A DNA stretch of 64,000 bases, from contig NZ_SJEX01000008.1 in NCBI RefSeq assembly GCF_005930495.1, forward strand, positions 1-64,000. Direction: 5' to 3'. Source of the DNA: Modestobacter excelsi. Lineage in GTDB: Bacteria; Actinomycetota; Actinomycetes; Mycobacteriales; Geodermatophilaceae. The notes under the pieces are model-generated. The model was not told where the DNA came from. It searched no databases and saw nothing but the letters and a program-made list of their open reading frames with translations. Below, piece by piece: positions 44,571 through 54,321 of this stretch. A program made the position numbers and the translations under genes. Position 1 is the stretch's first letter; each line of letters starts with the position of its first letter.

Positions 44571-45116
44571 GTGCCCCCAGTCCCACGTCGATGGTTCGTC
44601 CCCGCGCTCGCGCTCACCGCGGCTGCGGTGCTCGGTGCGTGCGGGGCCGCACAGGCCCCGGAAGCCACCGAGGCCCCCACCGGCACGCCCGCTGCAGCCT
44701 CCTCCGCCGTCGGGGCTGCGGGTGCCGGTGACCCGGCCGACCCCGCGCCGGGCTCGACGCTGGAGACCGGACCACCGTCCGCCGTGGCGACCGATGAGCC
44801 GGTGACCGTGACGAACGGGCAGGCGTCCGTCAGCCTCACCTTCGCCGACTGGGACGACGCCACCGGTTCGGTCCAGGCCGGGGGCTTCGTCAGCGGTCTC
44901 GTCGAGTCCGGCGGACGCTGCACCCTGACCCTGACCCAGGGCACCGACGAGGTGACCGCGGAGACCGACGGCACACCCGACGCCACGACGACGCTCTGCA
45001 CCGGCCTCGAGATCGCCGGCGCCGACCTCGCCTCCGGCACCTGGGCAGCGGTGCTGAGCTACGCCTCGGACGAGGCAACGGGCGCTTCCGACAGCGTCCC
45101 CGTGGTGGTCCCATGA
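44571..45116 (+). CDS. Small putative lipoprotein
   Basis: The 181-residue product has a type II signal peptide ending in the lipobox VLGACGA, so the mature protein would be lipid-anchored at that Cys (about residue 24). An Ala/Pro/Thr-rich spacer leads to a compact beta domain with two Cys (GGRCTLTL, TTLCTGLE) that probably pair. GAGGAGAAACC precedes the GTG at 44571. Its stop overlaps the ATG of the LGFP gene (ATGA). The function is unknown. The 247 bases upstream contain no gene or clear RNA that I can see. Confidence 0.75.
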   Translation: MPPVPRRWFVPALALTAAAVLGACGAAQAPEATEAPTGTPAAASSAVGAAGAGDPADPAPGSTLETGPPSAVATDEPVTVTNGQASVSLTFADWDDATGSVQAGGFVSGLVESGGRCTLTLTQGTDEVTAETDGTPDATTTLCTGLEIAGADLASGTWAAVLSYASDEATGASDSVPVVVP

Positions 45117-47713
45117 CGGCGCGCCCCGACGTCCGCCGGTCCGCGCTCCCCCTCGTCGCCGTCCTGGCGGTGATCACCGTCCTGCTGATCGCCCCCTGGG
45201 CTGCGGGACCTGCCACGGTCGGCCCGAGCGAGCCGGACCTGGCGCTCGCTGCCGACACCAGCCAGTTCCAGGCCGGCAACATCATCAGCGACGACCTGTT
45301 CTTCGACGGCAGGGCGATGTCCGCCGCCGACGTGCAGTCCTTCCTGGGCACCAAGGGCCGCAGCTGCACCAGCCGCTGCCTCAAGGACTTCCGCCAGGAC
45401 ACCGTCAACAAGGCCGCGGACGCCTACTGCGGCGGCTACGCCGGGGCGCCCGGGGAGACCGCCGCGTGGATCATCGCGAAGGTCGGCCAGACCTGCGGGG
45501 TCAGCCAGCGCGTCCTGCTGGTGATCATGCAGAAGGAGCAGTCGCTCGTCACCGGGAACGGCACGGACAGCCGGTACCGCAGCGCCCTGGGCTTCGGCTG
45601 CCCGGACACGGCGGCCTGCGACAGCCAGTACTACGGGTTCTTCAACCAGGTGTTCAACGCCGCGCGACAGTACAAGGTCTACGCGTCGAACCCGACGCGC
45701 TACAACTACCGGGCCGGGGTGACCCGGGCGGTGCTCTACAACCCGACTGCCGCGTGCGGCAGCAGCCCGGTCTACATCGCCAACCAGGCGACGGCCGGGC
45801 TGTACAACTACACGCCCTACCAGCCCAACGCCGCTGCACTGGCGGCCGGCTACGGTGCCGCCGAACCCTGCGGGGCCTACGGCAACCGGAACTTCTGGCT
45901 GTACTACACCGACTGGTACGGCTCGACCCAGTCCCCTGGCGGCAACGCCGTCGTCGTCCGGGCCACCGCGCTCAACGGCGCGCTGGGTTCGGCGACCTCC
46001 GCGGTCGTCTGCGGGCTGCGGGACGGCGGGTGCTTCCAGCACTTCCAGACCGGCTCGATCTACTGGTCCGCAGGCACCGGCGCCCGGGTCGTGAAGGGGG
46101 CCATCCGCGACCGGTGGGCTGCACAGGGCTGGGAGGGCGGCTCACTGGGCTACCCGACCGGCGAGGAGATCTGCGGGCTGCGCAACGCCGGCTGCCTGCA
46201 GACGTTCCAGGGCGGGTCGATGTACTGGTCCGGCAGCTCCGGCGCCCACTCGGTGTCGGGTGCGATCGCCACCGCCTGGGGCCTCCAGAAGTGGGAGACG
46301 GGCGCGCTGGGCTATCCCACCGGCAACGAGATCTGCGGGCTGCGCGACGGCGGCTGCCTGCAGACGTTCCAGGGCGGGTCGATGTACTGGTCCCTCTCCA
46401 GCGGCGCGCACAGCGTCGTCGGCGAGGTCCTCGCCAAGTGGGGTGCGGCCAGGTGGGAGGCCGGCGCGCTCGGCTACCCGACCAAGGACAGCTTCTGCGG
46501 CCTGCGGAGCGCCGGCTGCTTCGGCGAGTTCCAGGGGGGCTCGATCTACTGGACGTCGACCACCGGGGCGCACGTCGTGTCCGGCGCAGTGCTCACCAAG
46601 TGGGCCGGCCTCAGGTGGGAGACCAGCGCGCTGGGCTACCCCACCAAGGACACGGTCTGCGGCCTGAAGGACAGCGGCTGCTACGCGGAGTTCCAGAACG
46701 GGGCGATCTACTCCTCGGTGAAGTCCGGCACCCACGTGGTCAGCGGTGCGGTTCGCGACCGGTGGGCGGCACAGGGCTGGGAGACCGGCCCGCTGGGCTA
46801 CCCGACCAAGGACACCTTCTGCGGGCTGGCCGCCGCCGGCTGCTTCGGCGAGTTCCAGGGCGGGTCGGTCTACTGGACCACTGCCACCGGTGCGCGGGTG
46901 GTCAGCGGCAAGGTGCTCACCACCTGGGCGGCACAGGGCTGGGAGACCGGCGGCCTCGGCTATCCCACCGCGGACACGGTCTGCGGCCTGGTGGGCGGTG
47001 GCTGCTCCGGCACGTTCCAGGGCGGGGCGGTCTACTCCTCCCCGGCCGGGACGTTCGTCGTCACCGGCCAGGCACTCACCACCTGGAGCGCGCAGGGTGG
47101 GGTGGACGGCAGCCTGGGCTACCCGACCCGGGACGCGTTCTGCGGGTTGCGGTCGAGCGGCTGCTTCCAGGACTTCACGGGCGGGTCGGTCTACTGGACC
47201 CCGACGACCGGTGCGCACGTCGTCAGCGGCGTCACCAGGACGGCGTGGGGCGCCTCGGGGTGGGAGCTCGGAGCTCTCGGCTACCCCACCGCCGACCAGG
47301 TCTGCGGCCTCCCCGGCGGCGGTTGCTCCCAGCAGTTCCAGGGCGGGAGCGTCACCGGGACGCCGGCCACCGGTGCCCACGCGGTCTCCGGCGCGATCGG
47401 CACCGTGTGGACGACGGCAGGCCAGGAGAAGGGCGCGCTCGGGTACCCGACCCGTGACGTGTTCTGCGGCCTGACCCGCAACGGTTGCTTCCAGGACTTC
47501 CAGAACGGCTCCGTGTACACCACGCCGACCGCGGGCACGCACGCGGTCAGCGGTGCCATCCGGACGTACTGGGGCACCCAGGGCTGGGAGCTGGGGGCTC
47601 TGGGTTACCCGATCGGGGACGCGGCGACCTCATCCGGCGAGATCACCCAGCGCTTCGAGGGTGCCACCGTGGTGCAGGACCGCGCCTCGGGGGCGGTCAC
47701 CACCCGGCGCTGA
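45113..47713 (+). CDS. Large secreted LGFP-repeat protein with a lysozyme-like N-terminal domain
   Basis: The product has 866 residues with an N-terminal signal or anchor helix (LPLVAVLAVITVLLIAPWAAG). Residues about 50-275 form a Cys-rich domain with VLLVIMQKEQSLVTG, where the Glu could be catalytic as in lysozyme-fold hydrolases, followed by ALGFGCPDTAACDSQYYGFFNQVFNAARQY. The rest is a chain of ten LGYP-type repeats, each linked to a CGLx3GC pair (C-x6-C), for example LGYPTKDTVCGLKDSGC. Such repeats are thought to bind the wall. It is coupled by a 4-base overlap to the lipoprotein gene. A strong terminator follows. Confidence 0.8.
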   Translation: MTARPDVRRSALPLVAVLAVITVLLIAPWAAGPATVGPSEPDLALAADTSQFQAGNIISDDLFFDGRAMSAADVQSFLGTKGRSCTSRCLKDFRQDTVNKAADAYCGGYAGAPGETAAWIIAKVGQTCGVSQRVLLVIMQKEQSLVTGNGTDSRYRSALGFGCPDTAACDSQYYGFFNQVFNAARQYKVYASNPTRYNYRAGVTRAVLYNPTAACGSSPVYIANQATAGLYNYTPYQPNAAALAAGYGAAEPCGAYGNRNFWLYYTDWYGSTQSPGGNAVVVRATALNGALGSATSAVVCGLRDGGCFQHFQTGSIYWSAGTGARVVKGAIRDRWAAQGWEGGSLGYPTGEEICGLRNAGCLQTFQGGSMYWSGSSGAHSVSGAIATAWGLQKWETGALGYPTGNEICGLRDGGCLQTFQGGSMYWSLSSGAHSVVGEVLAKWGAARWEAGALGYPTKDSFCGLRSAGCFGEFQGGSIYWTSTTGAHVVSGAVLTKWAGLRWETSALGYPTKDTVCGLKDSGCYAEFQNGAIYSSVKSGTHVVSGAVRDRWAAQGWETGPLGYPTKDTFCGLAAAGCFGEFQGGSVYWTTATGARVVSGKVLTTWAAQGWETGGLGYPTADTVCGLVGGGCSGTFQGGAVYSSPAGTFVVTGQALTTWSAQGGVDGSLGYPTRDAFCGLRSSGCFQDFTGGSVYWTPTTGAHVVSGVTRTAWGASGWELGALGYPTADQVCGLPGGGCSQQFQGGSVTGTPATGAHAVSGAIGTVWTTAGQEKGALGYPTRDVFCGLTRNGCFQDFQNGSVYTTPTAGTHAVSGAIRTYWGTQGWELGALGYPIGDAATSSGEITQRFEGATVVQDRASGAVTTRR

Positions 47714-47730
47714 CCGGCAGCGGACACGAC

Positions 47731-47764
47731 AGCGGGGCCCGGTCCGGTCGGACCGGGCCCCGCT
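47731..47764. terminator. Strong bidirectional hairpin terminator
   Basis: AGCGGGGCCCGGTCC (47731-47745) and GGACCGGGCCCCGCT (47750-47764) are perfectly complementary over 15 bp around a GGTC loop. It lies between the convergent LGFP and acyl-CoA dehydrogenase genes. Confidence 0.9.
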
Positions 47765-47780
47765 CTGTTCGTCCGATGCC

Positions 47781-48935
47781 CTACCTCAGCAGACTCCGCG
47801 CGATCACCATGCGCTGCACCTGGTTGGTGCCCTCGTAGATCTGGGTGATCTTCGCGTCGCGCATCATCCGCTCGACCGGAAAGTCCTGGGTGTAGCCGGC
47901 CCCGCCGAACAGCTGGACGGCGTCGGTGGTGACCTGCATGGCGACGTCGGAGGCGAACGCCTTGGCCGAGGCCGACACCATGGTCAGGTCGGGGCCGCCC
48001 TGCTCCCCACGCGCGGCGGCGACGTAGACCAGGTGGCGGGCCGCCTCGATCTTCATCGCCATGTCGGCGAGCATGAACTGCACGCCCTGGAAGTCCGAGA
48101 CCGCCGAGCCGAACTGGCGGCGGTCCTTGGTGTAGGCGATCGCGGCGTCCAGCGCGCCCTGCGCCACGCCGACGGCCTGGGCACCGATGGTCGGCCGGGT
48201 GAAGTCCAGCGTGCGGAGTGCGGTTTTGAAGCCGGTGCCGGGCTCACCGACGACCCGGTCGGCCGGGATGGTGCAGTCGGTGAAGTAGAGCTCGCAGGTC
48301 GGCGAGCCCTTGATGCCCATCTTCTTCTCCTTGGGGCCGACGGCGAAGCCCGGGTCGTCGCGGTGGACGACGAAGGCGGAGATGCCGTTCGCGCCCTTGT
48401 CCGGGTCGGTCACCGCCATGACGGTGAACCACTCGGAGACGCTGGCGTTGGTGATCCACGCCTTGGTGCCGTTGAGCACCCAGCTGTCACCCTCGCGCCG
48501 GGCGCGGGTGCGCATCGATGCCGCGTCCGAGCCGGCCTCGCGCTCGGAGAGGCCGTAGCTGATCATCGCCTCGCCGGCGGCGATCGAGGGCAGCACCCGC
48601 TGCTTGAGGTCCTCCGACGCCGACAGGATCACCGGCACCGAGCCGAGCTTGTTGACCGCGGGGACCAGCGAGGCGCTCACGTCGACCCGGGCCACCTCCT
48701 CGATGACGATGCAGGTGGCGATCGCGTCGGCGCCCTCGCCGCCGTAGGCCTCGGGGATGTGCGTGGCGTGGAAGCCCGCGGCGGTGAGGGCCTTCTGCGC
48801 CTCGACCGGATAGCGGGAGTCGGCGTCCACCTCCGCGGCGTAGGGGGCGATCTCCCGCTCGGCGATCTCGCGGACCGCCTCCCGGACAGCCTCGTGCTCC
48901 TCGGTCAGCGCGTACAGCCCAGCGTTGTTACCCAC
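47781..48935 (-). CDS. Acyl-CoA dehydrogenase (FadE25-like)
   Basis: This is an FAD-dependent acyl-CoA dehydrogenase of fatty-acid beta-oxidation. [15 protein letters not shown] and [17 protein letters not shown] are the family signatures and bind [23 protein letters not shown] and [35 protein letters not shown] carry the catalytic Glu (in YEGTN). It has 384 residues, starting with GTG. Its position before purE-purK is the same as that of fadE25 (Rv3274c) in M. tuberculosis. It is likely in one transcription unit with purE and purK, 42 bases downstream of purE. Confidence 0.93.
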   Translation of the reverse strand: MGNNAGLYALTEEHEAVREAVREIAEREIAPYAAEVDADSRYPVEAQKALTAAGFHATHIPEAYGGEGADAIATCIVIEEVARVDVSASLVPAVNKLGSVPVILSASEDLKQRVLPSIAAGEAMISYGLSEREAGSDAASMRTRARREGDSWVLNGTKAWITNASVSEWFTVMAVTDPDKGANGISAFVVHRDDPGFAVGPKEKKMGIKGSPTCELYFTDCTIPADRVVGEPGTGFKTALRTLDFTRPTIGAQAVGVAQGALDAAIAYTKDRRQFGSAVSDFQGVQFMLADMAMKIEAARHLVYVAAARGEQGGPDLTMVSASAKAFASDVAMQVTTDAVQLFGGAGYTQDFPVERMMRDAKITQIYEGTNQVQRMVIARSLLR

Positions 48936-48977
48936 GGGTAGATGCTAGGCCGACGACGCACTGTCGGGGAAGCCGCC

Positions 48978-49490
48978 TCACCCTCCCGGCGGGGGATCGA
49001 CGCGGGCCTGCAGCGCGGCGTCGCGGGCGAGCACGGACTCGGCCAGGTCGGTCTGGAAGCGGGTGACCGCCGCGCGCAGCCGGTCGTCGCCGGCGGCCAG
49101 GATCCGCACCGCCAGCAGCCCGGCGTTGCGGCCGCCGCCGATGGAGACGGTGGCCACCGGCACCCCGGCGGGCATCTGCACGATGGACAGCAGGCTGTCC
49201 AGGCCGTCGAGCCGGTCCAGCGGCCGCGGGACGCCGATGACCGGCAGCGGGGTCGCCGCCGCGATCATGCCCGGCAGGTGGGCGGCTCCCCCGGCGCCGG
49301 CGATCATCACCCGCAGGCCCCGGTCGGCGGCGCTCTCGGCGTAGTCGAGCATCCGCCGCGGTGTCCGGTGCGCGGAGACGACGTGCGCCTCGAAGGGGAC
49401 GTCGAACTCCCGCAGCGCCTGGGCGGCGGGCTCCATCATCGGCCAGTCCGAGTCGCTGCCCATGACGATGCCGACGATCGGGTCGCTCAC
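48978..49490 (-). CDS. purE: N5-carboxyaminoimidazole ribonucleotide mutase
   Basis: PurE carries out the carboxyl shift from N5-CAIR to CAIR in purine synthesis. [14 protein letters not shown] (nucleotide site), [16 protein letters not shown] (catalytic His), [19 protein letters not shown] and [20 protein letters not shown] are invariant features. It has 170 residues with a GTG start, 9 bases after purK. Confidence 0.96.
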   Translation of the reverse strand: MSDPIVGIVMGSDSDWPMMEPAAQALREFDVPFEAHVVSAHRTPRRMLDYAESAADRGLRVMIAGAGGAAHLPGMIAAATPLPVIGVPRPLDRLDGLDSLLSIVQMPAGVPVATVSIGGGRNAGLLAVRILAAGDDRLRAAVTRFQTDLAESVLARDAALQARVDPPPGG

Positions 49491-49499
49491 GGGGACTCC

Positions 49500-50705
49500 T
49501 CAGTGCTCGTCGTCGAAGGCGAACGCCGGATCGACCACACCGTCGGCGAGGTAGCGGGCCGCGGCGACCGCGCGGGTGCGCACCTCGGCCAGGTCCTCGC
49601 CGAGGGCGGTGACGTGCCCGAGCTTGCGACCGCGGCGCTGGCCCTTGCCGTACCAGTGCAGCTTCACATCTGGCCAGTGCGCCATCAGGTGGTGCACCCG
49701 CTCGTCGAGCGACGGGCCGGCCCAGTCGGCGTCGGCCGTGGCGCCGCCGAGCACGTTGGCCATGACGACGACCGGGGCGGTCATCGCGGTGGAGCCCAGC
49801 GGGTAGTCCAGGACGGCGCGGAGGTGCTGCTCGAACTGGCTGGTCCGGGCACCCTCGATGGTCCAGTGCCCGGAGTTGTGCGGCCGCATGGCCAGCTCGT
49901 TGACGACGATGCCCTCCGCGGTCTGGAACAGCTCGACGGCGAGCATGCCGACCACGCCCAGCCGGTCGGCGATCCGGACGGCCAGTTCCTGGGCAGCGGT
50001 GGCGAGCTCGTCGGGCAGGCCGGGAGCCGGCGCGTAGACCTCGTTGCACACGCCGTCGCGCTGCACGGTCTCCACCACCGGCCAGACGGCGACCTGCCCG
50101 AACGGCGACCGGGCCACCTGCGCGGCGAGCTCGCGGACCATGGCCACCCGTTCCTCGGCCAGCAACGGACCGTGCTGCTCGAGGAGGTCGGCCGCCTCGT
50201 CCGGGCCGTCGATGACGAACACGCCCTTGCCGTCGTAGCCGCCCCGGGGCGTCTTGAGCACGACCGGCCAGCCGACCTCGTCGGCGAAGGCGGCGACCTG
50301 GTGGACCGTGCGCACCTCGGCCCAGGCCGGCTGCGGCTCCCCAGCCTCGGCCAGTGCCCGGCGCAGCACCAGCTTGTCCTGCGCGTGGACCAGGGCGGCC
50401 GGTCCCGGCGCGACCCGGTGACCGGCGGCCTCGAGCGCGCGCAGGTGCTCGGTGGGCACGTGCTCGTGGTCGAAGGTGACCACCGTGGCGCCCTCGGCGA
50501 GGCGGCGCAGGTCGGCCAGCTCACGGTGGTCACCGAGCTGGACGTCGGCGGCGGCCAGGGCGGCGGACTCCGTGGGGTCGCCGGCCAGCACCCGGAGCGA
50601 CTGCCCCAGCGCGATCGCCGCCTGGTGGGTCATCCGGGAGAGCTGCCCGCCGCCGACCATCGCGACGACGGGAAGTCCGGTCGTCGGCTGGAGCGGCGCG
50701 TTCAT
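49500..50705 (-). CDS. purK: N5-carboxyaminoimidazole ribonucleotide synthetase
   Basis: PurK makes N5-CAIR from AIR, ATP and bicarbonate, supplying PurE. It is an ATP-grasp enzyme: [58 protein letters not shown] (ATP-grasp loop), [29 protein letters not shown] and [15 protein letters not shown]. The ATG at 50705 gives 401 residues. Open frame beyond it to 50900 lies under the gtrA promoter and is rejected. It is divergent from gtrA across 122 bases. Confidence 0.96.
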   Translation of the reverse strand: MNAPLQPTTGLPVVAMVGGGQLSRMTHQAAIALGQSLRVLAGDPTESAALAAADVQLGDHRELADLRRLAEGATVVTFDHEHVPTEHLRALEAAGHRVAPGPAALVHAQDKLVLRRALAEAGEPQPAWAEVRTVHQVAAFADEVGWPVVLKTPRGGYDGKGVFVIDGPDEAADLLEQHGPLLAEERVAMVRELAAQVARSPFGQVAVWPVVETVQRDGVCNEVYAPAPGLPDELATAAQELAVRIADRLGVVGMLAVELFQTAEGIVVNELAMRPHNSGHWTIEGARTSQFEQHLRAVLDYPLGSTAMTAPVVVMANVLGGATADADWAGPSLDERVHHLMAHWPDVKLHWYGKGQRRGRKLGHVTALGEDLAEVRTRAVAAARYLADGVVDPAFAFDDEH

Positions 50706-50827
50706 GGTGGTCAGCCTAGTGAGGCCCCTCCCGCCTCCTCCGCGGTCCCACCGGTGGTGCGACCGCGGCCGGCGCCGTCGGTCGCGGTGACGCGACCGAA
50801 CAGCGGTGGGCTCCTTACCATCGGCGG

Positions 50828-51328
50828 GTGCCCTCAGTCCTGGACCGCGCCCGCCGGGTGCACTCCCGGTCCCGCGTCGTGCTGAAGGAGCTGAGCGCAT
50901 TCGGGGTCGTCGGTGCGGCCTGCTTCGTGCTGGACATCGGGCTGTTCCAACTGCTCTACGCGCACCTGTCCGTCGGCGCCGTGACCGCCAAGCTGGTCAC
51001 CACCCTGGTCTCGATGACGGTGGCGTTCTTCGCCCACCGGCACTGGTCCTTCTCGCACCGCGCCCGCACGGGGGTGCGACGCGAGTACTCCCTGTTCGCA
51101 CTGGTCAACGGGACGACGCTGCTGCTGGGACTGGCCGTGGTCGCTGCGGTCCGCTACCCGCTCGGGCAGGACAGCGCGCTGGTGCTGCAGATCGCGAACG
51201 TGGTCTCGATCGTGCTCTGCTCGGCGCTGCGGTACTTCTCCTACAAGCAGTGGGTGTTCCCCGCGCAGACGGCCGCGACCGGGGGCGCCGTCCCGGTCCA
51301 GGACGGCGACGCCCGGATCGTCGCCTGA
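50828..51328 (+). CDS. GtrA family membrane protein
   Basis: The 166-residue product has four hydrophobic helices of the GtrA/DPMS type: LSAFGVVGAACFVLDIGLFQLLY, VTAKLVTTLVSMTVAFFAHRHWSF, YSLFALVNGTTLLLGLAVVAAVRY, and the final helix ending in LRYFSYKQWVF. GtrA proteins assist polyprenyl-phosphate sugar movement. Its place beside purK matches Rv3277. A second mycobacterial GtrA (Rv3789) belongs to the arabinogalactan locus, and no second copy is seen here, so this one could serve decaprenyl-phosphoryl-arabinose handling (inference). GTG start. Confidence 0.88.
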   Translation: MPSVLDRARRVHSRSRVVLKELSAFGVVGAACFVLDIGLFQLLYAHLSVGAVTAKLVTTLVSMTVAFFAHRHWSFSHRARTGVRREYSLFALVNGTTLLLGLAVVAAVRYPLGQDSALVLQIANVVSIVLCSALRYFSYKQWVFPAQTAATGGAVPVQDGDARIVA

Positions 51329-51331
51329 CCG

Positions 51332-51355
51332 ACCCGGCGCACCGCTGAGCCGGGT
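51332..51355. terminator. Weak hairpin between gtrA and sbcC
   Basis: ACCCGGC (51332-51338) and GCCGGGT (51349-51355) form a 7-bp perfect stem with a 10-base loop in the 32-base gap between convergent genes. Confidence 0.45.
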
Positions 51356-51360
51356 GGGCG

Positions 51361-54321
51361 TCAGCCCGCCAGCCGGGACCCGTGCCGGCCGGTGACCACC
51401 TCGAGGCGGCTGGTGATCCTGGTCCGCAGCTCCTCCACGTGGCTGATCACCCCGACGGTCCGGCCACCGCGGCGCAGCTCGTCCAGGACGGTCATCACCG
51501 CGTCCAGCGACTGCGGGTCCAGGGTGCCGAAGCCCTCGTCGACGAAGAGGGTGTCGATCTGCACACCGCCGCTCTCCGCGGTGACCACGTCGGCCAGCCC
51601 CAGCGCCAGCGCGAGGGAGGCCATGAAGCTCTCCCCGCCGGAGAGCGTCTTGGTGGGCCGGCGCGCGCCGGTGTACTCGTCGAGGACGTCCAGGCCGAGA
51701 CCGCCGCGGGCGCCGTGCCGAGCCTGGGCGTCGCTGTGCAGGAAGGTGTAGCGCCCGCCGGACATGTCACGCAGCCGCCGGCTGGCCACCTCGGCGACCT
51801 GCTCCAGCCGGGCGGCGAGGACGAAGGACTGCAGCCGCATCCGCAGCGTGTTGGCACCCCGGCCGTTGACCAGGTCGGCGAGGGCGGAGACCTGCTCGGC
51901 ATCGGTCCGCCGTTCGTCGAGCTCGACCTCCACGGCGGTGAGCTCCGCGGACAGCCCGTCGAGCGCCGCGGTGCAGCGGCGGGCCTCGGCGAGCGCGGCC
52001 ACCGCGTCCTCGCGCACCGCGGTCGCCGACCGCAGGGACTCGGTCATCGTCGGGAGGTCCGGCCGGGGCGCGAGGTCGGCGAGCTCCGGTTCGGCGAGGG
52101 TGGCCGTGACGACCGACCACTGCTGGTCGTGCCCGGTCACCCGCTCCCGCACCCTCGCCGCCCGTGCCGGGTCCAGCAGGGCGTCGGCTGCGGCCAGCAG
52201 GTCAGGGAAGCCGGCCTCGATCACCCGCTCCTCGGCGTGCCGGCGCGCGGCGTCCGCAGCCGTGCGGGCCCGGAGCTCGGTCGCCTCCGCCTCGACGACG
52301 GCCTCGCAGCAGTCGGCCTCGACGGTGAGCCGGCGGATCCGGGCCGCCAGGTCGGGGTCCTCCCCCTGCGCTGCGGCGACCCGCTGCCGGGCCTCGGTCA
52401 GCGCCTCCTCCGCCCCGTGCAGTTCCGCGCGCCGCTGGGCCAGCTGCTCGCGGGTGGCCGCCCAGGCGATGGTGGCCTGGTCACGGGCGGCCAGCAGCGC
52501 CGCGAGTTCGCGCCGCGCCGCCGGCAGCATGCCGGCCAGCTCCCGCACCGCCCGCTCGGCAGCGACCGCCTCGGCGAGCGCGCGCTCCTGGTCGGCCAGC
52601 GGCTCGGGGCCGGCCTGCGCACGCAGCGCGGCCAGCTCCCGCTCGGTGGCCTCCACGGCCCGCTGGGCCGCGAGGAGCCGTTGCTCCTGCTCGTCCACGA
52701 CCGTCCGCGCCTGCTCCTCGTCGGCCTGGGTGACGACCGGGCCGTCGGTGTGGGCCAGCCGCGGGTGCTCGACCGCACCGCAGACCGGGCAGTCCTCGCC
52801 GTCGGCCAACCCGGCGGCGAGCTCGGCGGCCATGCCCGCCAGCCGGCGGCCACGCAGCTCGGTCCAGGCCTCGCGGGCGTCGAGCCAGGCCTCCCGGGCA
52901 GCGCTGCTGGCGGCGCGCCGACCCTCGGCCTCGACAGCGAGCTGCCCGGCGGCGCGCGCAGCGGCCAGCGCCGACCGGGTGCGCTCCAGCGCCGCGGTCA
53001 CCCCGGCGAGGCGGGCGTCTGCGCCGGCTGCCGCCTCGACGACCGCCTCCTGCTCGGCCAGCCGGGCCGGCCAGCCGGCGGCCGCGGCGTCGTCGGCGGC
53101 GCACTGCGCGGTCAGCGCGTCCACCTGCTGAGCGGTGCGGGCGACCGACGTGGCCAGCGCGGCCGCGCGGTCGACCTCGGGCAGCACGGTGCGCAGGGCG
53201 GCGACCTCGTCGCGCAGGCTGCGGGACAGCAGCGTGTCCGCCGCCCGACCGCCGGCGACCGCGGCCCAGCTGCGGCGGACCACCGCCAGCGCCTCCTCGG
53301 CGCCCTCGGCAGCGAGCGCGGCATGCCCGGCTGCCTCCAGCACGTCGCGCACCGGGTCCGCCCGGGCGGCGGCGTCGAGGGCTGCCCGCAGCGGGAGGAG
53401 CTCGTCGGCCTCGGCCTGCAGCCGGGCCAGGTCGGCGCGGGCCCGGTCGCGCCGGGCGTGCCGCTGTTCCTCGACCCGCGCAGCGGTCAGGGCCGCATCG
53501 ACGCGGGTGACCTCGGCGGCGGCGGCCGTCGCGGCCGCCTCCCGCTCGGCCAGCCGCTGGGCCACCTCGGCCCGCACCCGGTGCACCCACGCGCCGGCGT
53601 GCGCGGCGGAGGCGGCGCCGACGAGCTCCGGTGCGAGGTCCTCGGGCACCTCGACGTCGGCGACCTGGGCGACCCGGGCCAGCAGGGTGCTCGCCGACAG
53701 CCGCGCCTCGTCGAGCTGGCCGCGGGCGGCGCGGCGCTGGTCGTCCAGCCAGTCCTCCACCCGGGCGAAGCGACCGACGTCGAAGAGGGTGCGCAGCAGC
53801 CGGCTGCGGTCCTCGGGTTCGGCCCGCAGGAAGCGCGCGAAGTCCCCCTGCGGCAGCAGCACGACCTGGCAGAACTGCTCGGCGGACAGCCCCAGCCGGG
53901 TGCGCAGGTGCTCGGAGCCCTCGTCGATGCGGGTGCTCACCGGCTCCCAGCCCTCCGGGGTCCAGCGCTGCACGGTGAGCTTGGCCTGCTCGGTGGTCCA
54001 GCCGGTGCCGCGCCGCTTGGGGCGGAGCTGTTCGGGGCGGCGGACGACCAGCAGCCGCTCACCGCCCAGCGTCACCTCGCACTCGACCTCGGTGCGCACG
54101 TCGTCGGCGGCGTGGTCGCTGCGCAGCCGCTTCTCCTCGCCGCGGGCACCGGGGACCGTGCCGTACAGCGCGTAGACGATGCCGTCGAGCAGCGTCGTCT
54201 TGCCGGCGCCGGTCGGCCCCCACAGCAGGAACAACCCGTCCCGGCCGAGGTCGTCGAGGTCGACCGCCACCTGCTCGGCGAAGGGTCCAAAGGCGGTCAG
54301 GGCCAGCCGGTGGACCCTCAC
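51361..54321 (-). CDS. sbcC: Exonuclease subunit SbcC (Rad50-like ATPase)
   Basis: SbcC with SbcD cleaves hairpins and processes DNA ends. The 986-residue protein has an N-terminal ATPase half (FGPFAEQVAVDL, Walker A LWGPTGAGKTTLLDGIVYALYG), long Ala/Glu/Arg-rich coiled coils, and a zinc hook CPVC (C511 and C514). The C-terminal half carries the ABC signature KTLSGGESFMASLALALGLADVV and Walker B IDTLFVDEGFGTLDPQ. Its ATG overlaps the stop of sbcD (54318-54321). I do not recall these two genes at this point of the mycobacterial order, so they look like an insertion between the gtrA and PH-protein genes. Confidence 0.95.
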   Translation of the reverse strand: MRVHRLALTAFGPFAEQVAVDLDDLGRDGLFLLWGPTGAGKTTLLDGIVYALYGTVPGARGEEKRLRSDHAADDVRTEVECEVTLGGERLLVVRRPEQLRPKRRGTGWTTEQAKLTVQRWTPEGWEPVSTRIDEGSEHLRTRLGLSAEQFCQVVLLPQGDFARFLRAEPEDRSRLLRTLFDVGRFARVEDWLDDQRRAARGQLDEARLSASTLLARVAQVADVEVPEDLAPELVGAASAAHAGAWVHRVRAEVAQRLAEREAAATAAAAEVTRVDAALTAARVEEQRHARRDRARADLARLQAEADELLPLRAALDAAARADPVRDVLEAAGHAALAAEGAEEALAVVRRSWAAVAGGRAADTLLSRSLRDEVAALRTVLPEVDRAAALATSVARTAQQVDALTAQCAADDAAAAGWPARLAEQEAVVEAAAGADARLAGVTAALERTRSALAAARAAGQLAVEAEGRRAASSAAREAWLDAREAWTELRGRRLAGMAAELAAGLADGEDCPVCGAVEHPRLAHTDGPVVTQADEEQARTVVDEQEQRLLAAQRAVEATERELAALRAQAGPEPLADQERALAEAVAAERAVRELAGMLPAARRELAALLAARDQATIAWAATREQLAQRRAELHGAEEALTEARQRVAAAQGEDPDLAARIRRLTVEADCCEAVVEAEATELRARTAADAARRHAEERVIEAGFPDLLAAADALLDPARAARVRERVTGHDQQWSVVTATLAEPELADLAPRPDLPTMTESLRSATAVREDAVAALAEARRCTAALDGLSAELTAVEVELDERRTDAEQVSALADLVNGRGANTLRMRLQSFVLAARLEQVAEVASRRLRDMSGGRYTFLHSDAQARHGARGGLGLDVLDEYTGARRPTKTLSGGESFMASLALALGLADVVTAESGGVQIDTLFVDEGFGTLDPQSLDAVMTVLDELRRGGRTVGVISHVEELRTRITSRLEVVTGRHGSRLAG

